Origin: Burkholderiaceae bacterium
GTDB taxonomy: Bacteria > Pseudomonadota > Gammaproteobacteria > Burkholderiales > Burkholderiaceae_C
Direction: 5' to 3'
Assembly (NCBI GenBank): GCA_913776825.1
Contig: CAJYPV010000010.1
Location: 62,001-126,000, forward strand
Length of the DNA: 64,000 bases
A model generated the notes under the pieces. It was not told where the DNA came from and did no database searches. It worked only from the letters and a program-made list of their open reading frames with translations. Made by a program: the position numbers and the translations under genes. Below, piece by piece: positions 29,732 through 39,845 of the stretch (position 1 is the first letter of the stretch; every line of letters begins with the position of its first letter).

Positions 29732-29760
29732 TTCGAACTCGCCGAACGCCTGCCTACAAT
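29732..29760 (+). promoter_or_regulatory. candidate sigma-70 promoter of the SET-domain gene
   Basis: A -10 hexamer TACAAT (29755-29760; five of six consensus bases) lies 17 bases from a weak -35 TTCGAA (29732-29737). It is in the short region between the divergent topB and SET genes and would give a leader of about 25 bases. Confidence 0.4.
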
Positions 29761-29792
29761 CCGGCCTCGCGCGCACATACGCGCGCGCACCC

Positions 29793-30395
29793 ATGAATTC
29801 AATGTACCGGACTCGCTCCATGCCGCAAAAAAGCCCCGATTCGAGCTCCCCCCCCGCGACTGACTCGGCTCGCAGGAAGGGACGGCAGGCATCGGCGCCC
29901 GCCTCCGGTTCCGGCGATGCAGTCAAGTCAGCGGGCAAGGCCGGTTCCGCCTCGGCGCGCATCCAGGTGCGTGCCTCGGGCGTGCATGGTCGGGGCATGT
30001 ATGCGGTGGCGGCGCTCACGGCGGGCGAACGTCTGATCGAATACCGCGGCGAGCGCATCGACTGGGACGAAGCCCTGCGCCGCCATCCGCATGACCCGGC
30101 ACAGCCGGACCATACCTTCTTCTTCCACCTCGAAGACGGTCGGGTGATCGATGCGGCGGTGGGCGGCAACAACGCGCGCTGGATCAACCATGCCTGCGAG
30201 CCCAATTGCGAGGCCCGCGAGGCCGACGGCCGGGTGTTCATCCATGCGTTGACGGATATTTCCCCTGGCGAAGAGCTGTTCTACGACTATGGTCTGGTGA
30301 TCGATGAACGCTACACCGCCAAGGTGAAGAAGCGCTTCGAGTGTCGTTGCGGCAGCCCGCGCTGCCGTGGCACGATGCTCGCGCCCAAGCGCTGA
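29793..30395 (+). CDS. SET domain-containing protein lysine methyltransferase-like
   Basis: 200 residues. A low-complexity Ser/Ala-rich N-terminus (to about 55) precedes a complete SET domain: GRGMYAVAALTAGERLIEYRGE, the pseudoknot motif NHACEPNCEA, the catalytic-tyrosine motif ELFYDYG, and a post-SET cysteine cluster ECRCGSPRCRG. Together the last three fit a real SAM-dependent methyltransferase. The substrate is unknown; the protein resembles the eukaryotic-type SET proteins found in some bacteria. Three in-frame ATGs (29793, 29802, 29820) all lack a good Shine-Dalgarno, so the start is uncertain by nine codons. Upstream extension of the frame is antisense to topB and is not used. Confidence 0.85.
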   Translation: MNSMYRTRSMPQKSPDSSSPPATDSARRKGRQASAPASGSGDAVKSAGKAGSASARIQVRASGVHGRGMYAVAALTAGERLIEYRGERIDWDEALRRHPHDPAQPDHTFFFHLEDGRVIDAAVGGNNARWINHACEPNCEAREADGRVFIHALTDISPGEELFYDYGLVIDERYTAKVKKRFECRCGSPRCRGTMLAPKR

Positions 30396-30453
30396 GCCCT
30401 GACGGGCGCATAGCGGACACCCTCGGCACGACGACCCAGACAATCCACGCGCG

Positions 30454-31290
30454 ATGCAGCAAGAACACCTCCAATGGGGCGCGGAAGCGCTGTGGCAAGA
30501 CCTGGAACCGCTTCTGCCGGGCCTCAGCATCGAGGTGCTGGCCCGGGTGGAGTCGACCAATGCGGCCCTGATCGATCGGGTCCGGCGCGAGGAACGCGGC
30601 CGCAGCGACGGCCGACCCTATGGCCGCCGCCAGCATGACCTGCAACCCTGCCTGCTGGTCGCCGAACACCAGACCCACGGCCGCGGCCGTCAGGGCCGCA
30701 GCTGGCACAGCACGGCGGGTGCTTCGCTGACCTTCTCGCTGTCCGTGCCGCTGGAGGCGGCGGATTGGTCGGGCCTGTCGCTGGTGGTCGGTGCCGCCAT
30801 CGCCGAGGGCCTGGATCCGTCCGGTCAGCGGCTGCGGCTGAAGTGGCCGAATGATCTCTGGCTGGACAACCGCAAGCTCGGCGGCATCCTGATCGAGACC
30901 GTGCCGGCGGGCAGCCAGCGCATGGCGGTGATCGGCGTGGGCCTGAACATTTCCGATGACGCCCGTGTCCCCGATTCCCAGCTCACCACCGGTTTCGCGG
31001 CGCTCAACGAGTTGATCCCCGGCGTGACGCCGCCGCAGGCGCTGACGCGATTGGCGCCCTCGCTGGTGTCGGCGGTGGCGTCGTTCTCGACGGTCGGCTT
31101 CGCGGCCTGGCGGGATCGCTTCGCCGCCCGTGATCTGCTGAAAGGCCGACCGGTGACCGCCGGCGCCCTGGAAGGCGTGGCGGACGGCGTCAATGAGCGC
31201 GGCGAATTGCTGGTGAACACGCCCCAGGGCGTTCAAGTGGTCAGCGGCGGTGAGGTCAGCGTGCGGCTGGCCGGACCGGCGCAGGAGTAA
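30454..31290 (+). CDS. birA: biotin--[acetyl-CoA-carboxylase] ligase (class I, no repressor domain)
   Basis: 278-residue enzyme attaching biotin to the carboxyl carrier protein. Catalytic features are present: the biotinyl-AMP loop THGRGRQGRSWHS, KWPNDLWLDNRKLGGILIE, and the C-terminal SH3-like domain ending in VVSGGEVSVRL. There is no N-terminal winged-helix, so it cannot act as the biotin operon repressor. A short Arg-rich insert at about residues 45-60 (RREERGRSDGRPYGRR) is unusual. The start codon ATG at 30454 follows the SET gene by about 60 bases, and the next gene begins 7 bases after its stop codon. Confidence 0.93.
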   Translation: MQQEHLQWGAEALWQDLEPLLPGLSIEVLARVESTNAALIDRVRREERGRSDGRPYGRRQHDLQPCLLVAEHQTHGRGRQGRSWHSTAGASLTFSLSVPLEAADWSGLSLVVGAAIAEGLDPSGQRLRLKWPNDLWLDNRKLGGILIETVPAGSQRMAVIGVGLNISDDARVPDSQLTTGFAALNELIPGVTPPQALTRLAPSLVSAVASFSTVGFAAWRDRFAARDLLKGRPVTAGALEGVADGVNERGELLVNTPQGVQVVSGGEVSVRLAGPAQE

Positions 31291-31297
31291 GCCGGCG

Positions 31298-32002
31298 ATG
31301 CTGCGTGCCCTGGTCATTCTGTTGTTCGTCGCCAATGTGCTGGCCCTGGCCTGGCACCAGGGCTGGATCTCGCCCGGCGCGCCGCCGGTGTCGCGCCTGA
31401 GCCTGCAGGTCCATCCCGAGCAGATGAAGCTGCTGGGACAGCAGGCGGTCACCCAGCTCGCCACGCAAGCGTGCGTCGACATCGGCCCGCTGGACGGCGA
31501 GGACGCGCTGCGCCGCACCACCGCCGCGCTGACCAAGGCGGGGCTGCCGAGCTCGGCCTGGCAAGCGCAGACCACCACCGTCGGGGGCAGCTGGGCGCTG
31601 GCCACCATCAAGATGCCCAACAAGGAATTCCAGGCGCGCAAGGAAGAGACCTACCGCAGCGCCCGGATCAACTTCGAACCGCTGACCGGCATGCCGGACG
31701 AGCAGCCCACGCTGGTGCTGAGCCGCCACGACAGCGAAGCCGCCGCGCAGGCCGCGCTGGAAGGCATGAGCCGCCGCAACTACAAGGGCCTGCGCGTGCT
31801 CGCGCTGCAGCCGGCACGTCAACAGACCGTGCTGCGCTTGCCCAGCATCGACGGTCTGCAACTGGCGAAGCTGGATGGCATCGCCAATCCGCCCTGGGGC
31901 GGCGCGCGCAACAGCTGCGATGTGCCGACCTCTGCCGGCAGCGCAGCGGCGGCAGCGGCCAGCGCGCCGGCATCGGCGGTGTCGAAGGCGGCGTCGCGTT
32001 GA
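31298..32002 (+). CDS. membrane-anchored protein, possibly SPOR-like
   Basis: 234-residue protein with a single N-terminal hydrophobic helix (residues 1-20, LRALVILLFVANVLALAW) acting as signal anchor. The periplasmic body contains a segment with the pattern of SPOR-like folds (CVDIGPLDGEDALRRTTAALTKAG, then TLVLSRHDSEAAAQAALEGM), but no confident match can be made by eye. The last 30 residues are Ala/Ser-rich. The start at 31298 is the only one directly before the hydrophobic stretch. It lies 7 bases behind birA, a pairing that I recall from other Burkholderiales. It ends before a bidirectional terminator. Confidence 0.7.
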   Translation: MLRALVILLFVANVLALAWHQGWISPGAPPVSRLSLQVHPEQMKLLGQQAVTQLATQACVDIGPLDGEDALRRTTAALTKAGLPSSAWQAQTTTVGGSWALATIKMPNKEFQARKEETYRSARINFEPLTGMPDEQPTLVLSRHDSEAAAQAALEGMSRRNYKGLRVLALQPARQQTVLRLPSIDGLQLAKLDGIANPPWGGARNSCDVPTSAGSAAAAAASAPASAVSKAASR

Positions 32003-32093
32003 TTGGATGACGCGGGCCATGCCGGGGGCATTGGGCCGTCGTTGATGTCGAAGCTTGGGTGCGCGATTCGCTGATCGCGACGTGGGATGAGCA

Positions 32094-32130
32094 AAAAGGG
32101 CTGACCGCTCCACGCGATCAGCCCTTCTTC
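32094..32130 (-). terminator. bidirectional terminator, strongest for the subtilase gene
   Basis: The 9-bp stem AAGGGCTGA (32096-32104) with TCAGCCCTT (32118-32126) is followed on the minus strand by TTT, and on the plus strand by TTCTTC. It sits between the convergent birA unit and the S8 peptidase gene. Confidence 0.8.
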
Positions 32131-32174
32131 AATTCAGCAGATCCCTGCGGGGCGACCCCGCTTCGCCGGCGCGC

Positions 32175-33977
32175 TCAGTCGCGACGGCGGACGGTCGCCA
32201 CTGCGCGGCGCTTGGGCCAGCGCAGCAGCAGCGCGGCCGAGGCCAGCGCCGCCAGCCACCAGCCGCTCATCGCGCCGCCGCCGCCACCGCCTCCGGAGGA
32301 CGAGGTGGTGGGCGTGTCCGTGGTCGGGGTGGTGGGCGTCGTCGGCGTGGTCGGGGCCGGCGAGGTGGTCAGCGACGCCTGCACCGCGCGCACCGCCGCA
32401 TTGGCGTCCAGCATGCCGGCGCCGCAGGTGCTGGTGGTGCAGGCGCACTCCAGCTGTGGCGACGCACTGTTGCCGGCCGTGCACTGCGCGAGGCCCGTCG
32501 GCGCGGCGGGAAATGCGCGGGCGGAGCTGGTCAGGAAGCTCTTCACTTCGGCCGGCGTCAGGCTCGGCTTGAGCGAGAACATCAGCGCCGCCGTGGCGCT
32601 GACCAGCGGCGTGGAGAAGCTGGTGCCCACGCCGGTGTAGTTGTAGGCGTTGTCCGCCGCGACCGGGCCCTTGGTGCCGCTGTTGCTGGTGGAGAGCATC
32701 GGATAGAGGCAGGCGCCGGTCTCATTGACGCAGTTGCCGCCGGGCGCGCTGATGCTGACCTGAGGTCCCAGATTGGAGAAGCCGACCTTGGTGCCCGCGT
32801 GGCGCAGACCCGCCACGCCAATCACGTTCTGGCAATTGGCCGGTGTGCCGACGGCCACGCCGCCGCCCTTGGACGCACCGGACGCCTCCACGCCGTTGCC
32901 CGCCGCGGCGACCACCACCGCGCCGGCGGCATTGACCGCGTTCACGGCGGATTGATAGCCGGTCGAGCAGGCGCCATCACTGCCCAGGCTCAGGTTGATC
33001 ACCCGGGCTGGATTCGGATTGCTCGGCAGGCCCGGCACGCTCAACCCGGCGGCCCAGCGCATGCCGGCCTCGATGTCGGACTGCCAGCCACCGCACTTGC
33101 CCAGCACGCGGACCGGCAGCACCTTGGCGCCGTAGGCCAGACCCGCCATGCCCAGGCCGTTGTTGGTGGACGCGGCGATCAAGCCGGCCACACGCGTGCC
33201 ATGCCACGAGCTGGTCGCGATATCGGCACTCGTGCACGAGGTGCCCAGGCTGCCGCTGTTGATGTCGTTCTGGTCGACCCAATCGCCGGGATCGCTCGGA
33301 TCACTGTCGGCGCCGCCGCCATCGTTGGCCGTCGCCGTGGCGGAGGAACCCGGGCTGCTGAAGCCGATCAGGTCATAGCCCGGCAGGATCTGCCCGGCCA
33401 GATCGGGATGGTCGAAGCGCACGCCGGTGTCCAGCACCGCCACGACCACGCCGCTGCCGGTCGACACGTCCCAGGCCAGCGGTGCGTTCACGGGAGAGAC
33501 CAGGGTGCTGTCTGGGGCCTTGAGGTACCACTGGCCGGCATCCACACCGCCCGCCGCCGCGGTGGAGTAGAGCGGATCGTTCGGCACCGAGTAATGGCGC
33601 CACCAGCGGTCCACTTCCACCGATTCGACTTCACTGTCCGCGGCCAGCCGCTGGGCCAGTTGGCGGGAGCTCAATCCGCGCGCGGTGAACACATGGGTGC
33701 GGCCGTCCAGGCTCAAGCGCGCGGTCAGACCCGCGTTGTGCCGCAGGCCGAGCGCCAGACCACGCGTCTGCGCGACCTCGCGGGCTTCATAGATCGTCGA
33801 CCGGACCGACAGCGGCTTGGCCTTGACCGAGCTCGAATCCGTCTTGAACCGCACGATCACCCGGGCGAAGTCCGCCTGGTTGTCGGGGCTGATGGGGGGC
33901 GTGGCCGCCATGGCAGAGCCCGCGAGGGCCAAACCGGCCGACAGAGCGGACAAGGACAGCATCAAACGAACGGACAT
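32175..33977 (-). CDS. S8 family subtilisin-like serine peptidase with GlyGly-CTERM tail
   Basis: 600 residues. It has a signal peptide (ending GSAMAA, residues 18-25), a propeptide of about 120 residues, and an S8 catalytic domain with the triad D183 (VAVLDTG), H259 (SSWHGTRVAG) and S455 (GVGTSFSTPLV). After the domain come a Thr/Pro linker (PTTPTTPTTPTT type), a run of seven glycines, a hydrophobic helix and an Arg/Lys-rich end; this is the GlyGly-CTERM pattern processed by rhombosortase. The start at 33977 has GGAG eight bases upstream. The likely fate is type II secretion with C-terminal processing. No rhombosortase gene is in the window. Confidence 0.9.
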   Translation of the reverse strand: MSVRLMLSLSALSAGLALAGSAMAATPPISPDNQADFARVIVRFKTDSSSVKAKPLSVRSTIYEAREVAQTRGLALGLRHNAGLTARLSLDGRTHVFTARGLSSRQLAQRLAADSEVESVEVDRWWRHYSVPNDPLYSTAAAGGVDAGQWYLKAPDSTLVSPVNAPLAWDVSTGSGVVVAVLDTGVRFDHPDLAGQILPGYDLIGFSSPGSSATATANDGGGADSDPSDPGDWVDQNDINSGSLGTSCTSADIATSSWHGTRVAGLIAASTNNGLGMAGLAYGAKVLPVRVLGKCGGWQSDIEAGMRWAAGLSVPGLPSNPNPARVINLSLGSDGACSTGYQSAVNAVNAAGAVVVAAAGNGVEASGASKGGGVAVGTPANCQNVIGVAGLRHAGTKVGFSNLGPQVSISAPGGNCVNETGACLYPMLSTSNSGTKGPVAADNAYNYTGVGTSFSTPLVSATAALMFSLKPSLTPAEVKSFLTSSARAFPAAPTGLAQCTAGNSASPQLECACTTSTCGAGMLDANAAVRAVQASLTTSPAPTTPTTPTTPTTDTPTTSSSGGGGGGGAMSGWWLAALASAALLLRWPKRRAVATVRRRD

Positions 33978-34071
33978 CGGTGCGGCTCCAGGCAACGCGT
34001 GAGTCCGATCAGTTTAGGGTGGTCGATAGAGAAAAATTGCTACTGATCTGACACAAATGGGTCGGCGGACG

Positions 34072-34098
34072 CAAAAAAGCCCCGCTTTCGGCGAGGCT
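34072..34098 (-). terminator. rho-independent terminator of gap
   Basis: On the minus strand GCCTCGC pairs with GCGGGGC (one G-U pair), followed by TTTTTT. It lies about 90 bases downstream of the gap stop codon. Confidence 0.85.
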
Positions 34099-34187
34099 CT
34101 GGTGCACAGCGGCCTGTGCAATTTGATACATCTGCGCGGCGGCAGAACCGCCGCCGGGCGAGTGCCCGGACGGCGGTGGGTCGGCCT

Positions 34188-35246
<1,059 letters not shown>

Positions 35247-36407
35247 TCAGTCCGCCTCGGCGGGCCTGGAGAGGGGCGCGCTGGCGGCAGCGGGCCGGGT
35301 CAGGTCGGCGGGATCCAGCGACAGCGCACCACAGGGCACGGTGATCTGCAGGGTCGAGCCGAACAAGTCGTTGGCCTGGAGATCGCTGAGGTCGAGCTCG
35401 CGCTCGCGCAGCCAGCGCAGGAAAGCCACCCGGTTCGGATCGACCGGGCGACCGGCGCTGACCTCGCTGGGCAGCGACAGGCCGTAATAGGTGTAGTTCG
35501 CCTTGAACGGGCAGTGCATGGTGTTGAAGTCGAAGTCCGCCTTCAGCGCCTCCGGCTTGCGGGTCATGCGCAGGAATTCGACCAGGGTGAAGGTGTCGCG
35601 CTGCAGCGCATACCGGGGCTTGCCCTTTGGGTGCATGGTCAGGACCTGACGCATCACCTGCGGCGCGTCGCCGGCCTGGCGGCAGGGCATCCGATAGCCC
35701 TGGATCCACTTCAGCATCTCTTGCTGGACGAAGTCATCCGCATTGCTGTAGAGCACCTTGGGTTCGGGCGGCTGTTGGCCATCGCCGCTGAAGGTCAGGG
35801 CCAGCACCACATGCTGCAAATCGCGACCCAGGGTGAAGCTGCGCAGCGTGAGGTCTTCTGCCGGGCGCACCACACACAAGCGCTGGCGGGCGGCGGTGGC
35901 GGCCAGCGGCTCCGGCAACGGTTCCACGCCGGAATTGCTGAACTTGAATTCCTGCACCGCCTCGACGGCGCCATCCTGCGGCGTCAGGCAAGGCAGCCGG
36001 TAGCCATTGACGTAATGCCGGACGATGTCCTGCATCTGCTCCCGCGCCGTGTTGGCCAGCACCTCCACCGTGGGCGGTGCGTCGGGCTTGTCGAAGCGGA
36101 GCTTGAGCCGCATCAGGCCGGCGCCGCGGTCCAGCGGACGGCCGCGCGGATATTCGGGACCGCGTTCCGGCCGCTGCAGGCAGCTCAGGGATTGGGCGGC
36201 GGAGGCGGGCGTGATGTCGGTCGGCGCGGCGGTCTGCGCCTGCGCGGTACCGGCGACGGCCGCCAGGGCCAAGGCGGCCAGGGCGCCGCAGGCGCTGAGC
36301 CTCCGGCGTGGCCCCTGGCCATCGAAGAGATTGAACCTGTGACGGCGGAGTGCCGTGACGGGGGGGCGCGCCACTCCCGGCGCATGTCGCTGAAGATCGA
36401 TGTTCAT
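35247..36407 (-). CDS. exported protein with internal Cys-framed repeats, function unknown
   Basis: 386 residues. A positively charged N-terminus and hydrophobic stretch (about 38-56, ending TAQAQ) suggest export. The body holds at least two similar units: unit 1 runs from SCLQRPERG (C76) to GYRLPC (C140), unit 2 from LCVVRPAED (C178) to GYRMPC (C242). A third, more diverged unit begins at MHCPF and ends at VPCGAL. Each unit begins and ends with a cysteine, which suggests one disulfide per unit. The strand/helix pattern before GYRxPC (for example VLANTAREQMQDIVRHYVNGYRLPC, shortened here) recalls TonB C-terminal-like folds, but this is only a resemblance. It lies between tkt and gap on the same strand. 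Confidence 0.65.
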   Translation of the reverse strand: MNIDLQRHAPGVARPPVTALRRHRFNLFDGQGPRRRLSACGALAALALAAVAGTAQAQTAAPTDITPASAAQSLSCLQRPERGPEYPRGRPLDRGAGLMRLKLRFDKPDAPPTVEVLANTAREQMQDIVRHYVNGYRLPCLTPQDGAVEAVQEFKFSNSGVEPLPEPLAATAARQRLCVVRPAEDLTLRSFTLGRDLQHVVLALTFSGDGQQPPEPKVLYSNADDFVQQEMLKWIQGYRMPCRQAGDAPQVMRQVLTMHPKGKPRYALQRDTFTLVEFLRMTRKPEALKADFDFNTMHCPFKANYTYYGLSLPSEVSAGRPVDPNRVAFLRWLRERELDLSDLQANDLFGSTLQITVPCGALSLDPADLTRPAAASAPLSRPAEAD

Positions 36408-36597
36408 CGTGGTCGTGATGGACGTGGGGACCTGGACATGGGGGAGGGGAGTGAGACGGGGCAATCCTGACAAAGCGAACCAACAACCCGACGGCCTGGA
36501 CGCCGTGCAGCCACTGATTTGAACAGATCGCGGCCGGTGATTCCGCCGACCGGCAAGCACATTCGCGGGGGGTGGGGTCACGCCGCGCGCGGCCAAG

Positions 36598-36623
36598 AAA
36601 AAGGGGTGCACGAGGCACCCCTG
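36598..36623 (-). terminator. rho-independent terminator of tkt
   Basis: AGGGGTGC (36602-36609) pairs with GCACCCCT (36615-36622). On the minus strand the stem is followed by TTTTTC. It lies 15 bases after the tkt stop codon. Confidence 0.9.
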
Positions 36624-36637
36624 TCTGCTGGCGTCGA

Positions 36638-38698
36638 TCAGCCCTTCAGCCGGGCGTGGCCGATGGCCACTTTCACCGTGTCGGCGACGTTCTCCGGCGT
36701 GAAGCCGAAGTGCTTGAACAGCACATTGGCCGGCGCCGATTCGCCGTAGGTGTCCAGGCCGACCACGGCGGACACGCCGTACTTCCACCAGAAATCGGTG
36801 ACACCGGCTTCCACCGCCACGCGCGGCAGGCCGTCCGGCAGCACGCTCTTCTTGTACTTGGCGTCCTGGCGATCGAACACGCTGGTGCTGGGCATGGAGA
36901 CCACGCGCACTGCGATGCCGGCCACCGCCAGTTGCTGCTGAGCCTGCACGGCCAGCTGCACTTCGGAGCCGGTGGCGATGATCACCGCCTGGGCCTTCTT
37001 CTTCAGACCGATGTCGGCCGGCTCGCTCAGCACATAACCGCCCTTGGTGATGTCATCCACCGCAGCGCCGGTCTTGGCACCGTAGGCCAGGTTCTGACGG
37101 CTCAATGCCAGAACGCTCGGGCGCGAGGCGTTGGCGATGGCCATGGTCCAGGCGACGGCGGTCTCGGCGGTGTCGGCGGGACGCCAGACATCCAGGCCGG
37201 GGATCAGTCGCAGGCTGGAGACATGTTCCACCGACTGGTGGGTGGGGCCGTCCTCGCCCAGGCCGATCGAGTCATGGGTGAAGACATGGATCACCCGCAG
37301 CTTCATCAGCGCGGCCATGCGGATCGCATTGCGGCTGTAATCGCTGAAGGTCAGGAAGGTGCCGCCGTAGGGGATGAAACCGCCATGCAGCGCGACGCCG
37401 TTCATGATCGCGGCCATGCCGAACTCACGCACGCCGTAGTTGATGTGGCGGCCGCCATTGGAGCTGCCATCGGCTTCCAGGCGGAAGGCGGCGGTGCTCT
37501 TGGTGTTGGTCAGGTTGGAGCCGGTCAGGTCGGCCGAGCCGCCCAGCAGCTCGGGCAGCGCGGCGGTGAAGGCTTCCAGTGCCAGCTGGCTGGCCTTGCG
37601 GGTGGCGACGGTTTCGGCCTTGTCATGGGCGCCGATGACGGCTTGCGCCGCGACGTCGGCGAAGTTGGGCGGCAGCACGCCGGCGATGCGGCGCGAGAAC
37701 TCGGCGGCCTGCTCGGGGAAAGCGGTGGCGTAAGCGTCGAACTTCTCGTCCCACGCGGCTTCGACGGCGGTGCCGGCGTCCTTGGCATCCCAATCGGCAT
37801 AGACCTCGGCAGGCAGCACGAAGGGCTCATGCGACCAGCCCAGCGCTTCGCGGGTCAGCTTGATCTCTTCGGCACCCAGCGGCTCGCCGTGGGCTTTGGA
37901 GGTGTTGGCGCGGTTCGGGCTGCCCTTGCCGATGTGGGTCTTGGCGATGACGATGCTGGGCTTGTCCTTGCTCGTCTTGGCCAGGGCGATGGCGGCATCC
38001 ACCGCCTCGACGTCATGGCCGTCCACCGGGCCGACCACGTTCCAGCCATAGGCTTCGAAACGCTTGGCGGTGTCGTCGGCGAACCAGGGGGCGACCTGAC
38101 CGTCGATGGAGATGCCGTTGTCGTCGTAGATCGCGATCAGCTTGTTCAGCTTCCAGGCGCCGGCCAGCGAGCAGGCTTCATGGCTGATGCCTTCCATCAG
38201 GCAGCCATCGCCCATGAACACATAGGTGTGATGGTCGACGATGGTGTGGCCGTCGCGGTTGAATTCCTTGGCCAGCTGCTTTTCAGCCAGCGCCAGGCCC
38301 ACCGCGTTGGTGATGCCTTGGCCCAGCGGGCCGGTGGTGGTTTCGACACCGGGGGTGATGCCCACTTCCGGGTGACCCGGGGTCTTGCTGTGCAGCTGGC
38401 GGAAGGCCTTGAGCTGCTCGATCGGCAGGTCGTAGCCGGTCAGGTGCAGCAGCGCGTAGATCAGCATCGAGCCGTGGCCGTTGGACAGCACGAAGCGGTC
38501 GCGATCCGCCCAATGCGGATTGGCCGGGTTGTGGCGCAGATGACGCTTCCACAGCGCCACGGCGATTTCCGCCATGCCCATGGGGGCGCCCGGGTGGCCC
38601 GAATTGGCCTGCTGGACAGCGTCCATGGCCAGGGCACGGATGGCGTTGGCCATCTGGGTGGTGTTCGGGGTGACGGCGACAGCGCTGGTCTCGGCCAT
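36638..38698 (-). CDS. tkt: transketolase
   Basis: 686-residue thiamine-diphosphate enzyme of the pentose phosphate (and possibly Calvin) pathway. It shows the N-terminal catalytic histidine region [15 protein letters not shown], the ThDP-binding motif [14 protein letters not shown], and the pyrimidine-domain [17 protein letters not shown] with [15 protein letters not shown]. The start at 38698 (MAETSAVAV) is supported by CCGGAA six bases upstream and by the family N-terminus; the frame is open 55 codons more, but that is leader sequence. A CCCCC/GGGGG hairpin lies in that leader near 38740-38755. Confidence 0.97.
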   Translation of the reverse strand: MAETSAVAVTPNTTQMANAIRALAMDAVQQANSGHPGAPMGMAEIAVALWKRHLRHNPANPHWADRDRFVLSNGHGSMLIYALLHLTGYDLPIEQLKAFRQLHSKTPGHPEVGITPGVETTTGPLGQGITNAVGLALAEKQLAKEFNRDGHTIVDHHTYVFMGDGCLMEGISHEACSLAGAWKLNKLIAIYDDNGISIDGQVAPWFADDTAKRFEAYGWNVVGPVDGHDVEAVDAAIALAKTSKDKPSIVIAKTHIGKGSPNRANTSKAHGEPLGAEEIKLTREALGWSHEPFVLPAEVYADWDAKDAGTAVEAAWDEKFDAYATAFPEQAAEFSRRIAGVLPPNFADVAAQAVIGAHDKAETVATRKASQLALEAFTAALPELLGGSADLTGSNLTNTKSTAAFRLEADGSSNGGRHINYGVREFGMAAIMNGVALHGGFIPYGGTFLTFSDYSRNAIRMAALMKLRVIHVFTHDSIGLGEDGPTHQSVEHVSSLRLIPGLDVWRPADTAETAVAWTMAIANASRPSVLALSRQNLAYGAKTGAAVDDITKGGYVLSEPADIGLKKKAQAVIIATGSEVQLAVQAQQQLAVAGIAVRVVSMPSTSVFDRQDAKYKKSVLPDGLPRVAVEAGVTDFWWKYGVSAVVGLDTYGESAPANVLFKHFGFTPENVADTVKVAIGHARLKG

Positions 38699-39084
38699 GT
38701 TGGTTCCGGGCAGGAGTTGTTGGGGCAAACCCCAAATTGTAGGCCCTCCCCCTGATTGGGGGTGCTGGTGAACCACCCAGGTTGGCGCTGAGCGTCCCGG
38801 TGATGTTTGCTGCCGATGTTGGCGGGTGACAGGCTTTGCCAGCGGCGCATTCCGCATCGACACGCGATCACTGCGAGGAGCTCGCGCCGTGCTTCAAGGA
38901 CTCGGGTGTAGGAAGATTAGACAGATTAGGCAAACCCAACAACGTTCCAAATTTTTCTATAGATCCTCGTGAGCGTGCCGATCCCGGGAACGCAGGTTGA
39001 CGTGCCGACGCGCGCAGCCACCACGTCAGATGCAGGCCGCGCAGCCGCCCCTCTACACTTCGCCGGAAATTTTCCGGAACGACG
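38699..39084. other. intergenic region between divergent tkt and murU
   Basis: 386 bases without a gene. It holds the tkt leader and an unusually AT-rich patch (about 38905-38965). On the minus strand TTGGAA and TAATCT, separated by 16 bases, form a weak promoter candidate for tkt. On the plus strand TATAGA near 38957 could be a -10 for the downstream gene, without a good -35. Confidence 0.45.
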
Positions 39085-39774
39085 ATGCGAGCCATGATCC
39101 TCGCGGCCGGGCGCGGCGAGCGCATGCGGCCGCTGACCGACCACACCCCCAAGCCCTTGCTGAAGGTCCGCGGCAAGCCCTTGATCGAATGGCAGATCGA
39201 GGCCTTCGCCGCAGCGGGCGTTCGGGATCTGGTGATCAACACGGCCTGGCTGGAAGAGCAGTTCGAAGCCACGCTCGGCGATGGCGCCCGCTTTGGCGTG
39301 CGGCTGCATTACAGCCATGAAGGCCAGCGCTTTGGCGGGGCTTTGGAAACCGCTGGCGGCATCGCCACCGCGCTCGACCTGCTGTGCGCCGACGGAGATG
39401 ACTGCTTCTGGGCGGTCGCCGCTGACCTCTTCGTGCCCGAATTCCGCTTCGATCCCGATCGGGCGGCCGCGTTTGCAGCGGGACCGATGCTGGCCCATCT
39501 GTGGTTCGTTCCGCCCCAGCCCCGGCATCCGACCGGCGATTTCGGCATCGATGCCCAAGGCTTCGCAACGCTGGACGGCGATCGTCAGGTCTACAGCAGC
39601 ATCGGCCTGTATCGCCGCAGCTTCTTCGATGGCGTGCCCGCCGGACAGCGCCAGGCCTTGCGCGTCAGTCTGGACCGAGCGATCCAGGCCCGCGCGGTGA
39701 CGGCGGAGATGTATGACGGGCCGTGGGTGAATGTGGGGGCGCCGGATCAGTTGGCTGCGTTGAACGCCGGCTGA
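39085..39774 (+). CDS. murU: N-acetylmuramate alpha-1-phosphate uridylyltransferase (MurU-type nucleotidyltransferase)
   Basis: 229-residue cytoplasmic nucleotidyltransferase of the mannose-1-phosphate guanylyltransferase superfamily. The nucleotide-binding motif LAAGRGERMRPLTDHTPKPLL is at residues 6-26, and GGALETAGGI and the C-terminal WVNVGAPDQLAALN match MurU, which recycles cell-wall MurNAc-1-P to UDP-MurNAc. The length is characteristic of MurU rather than of larger sugar-nucleotide enzymes. In Pseudomonas the gene is next to amgK (MurNAc kinase); none is adjacent here, so the assignment rests on sequence similarity alone. Start could also be the ATG nine bases later. Confidence 0.8.
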   Translation: MRAMILAAGRGERMRPLTDHTPKPLLKVRGKPLIEWQIEAFAAAGVRDLVINTAWLEEQFEATLGDGARFGVRLHYSHEGQRFGGALETAGGIATALDLLCADGDDCFWAVAADLFVPEFRFDPDRAAAFAAGPMLAHLWFVPPQPRHPTGDFGIDAQGFATLDGDRQVYSSIGLYRRSFFDGVPAGQRQALRVSLDRAIQARAVTAEMYDGPWVNVGAPDQLAALNAG

Positions 39775-39845
39775 ACGGCCCGCCGCGGTGGCGTCGCAAT
39801 CCCGGCGTCAAGCGGCCGTTGATGAGCGCTTGAAGCGCCGCAGCC

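Noticed and set aside
27351..29792. A very long + strand open frame opposite topB that runs into the SET gene
   Set aside because: It is antisense to a well-supported topB and is a result of GC-rich third positions; only the part from about 29793 matches a protein family.
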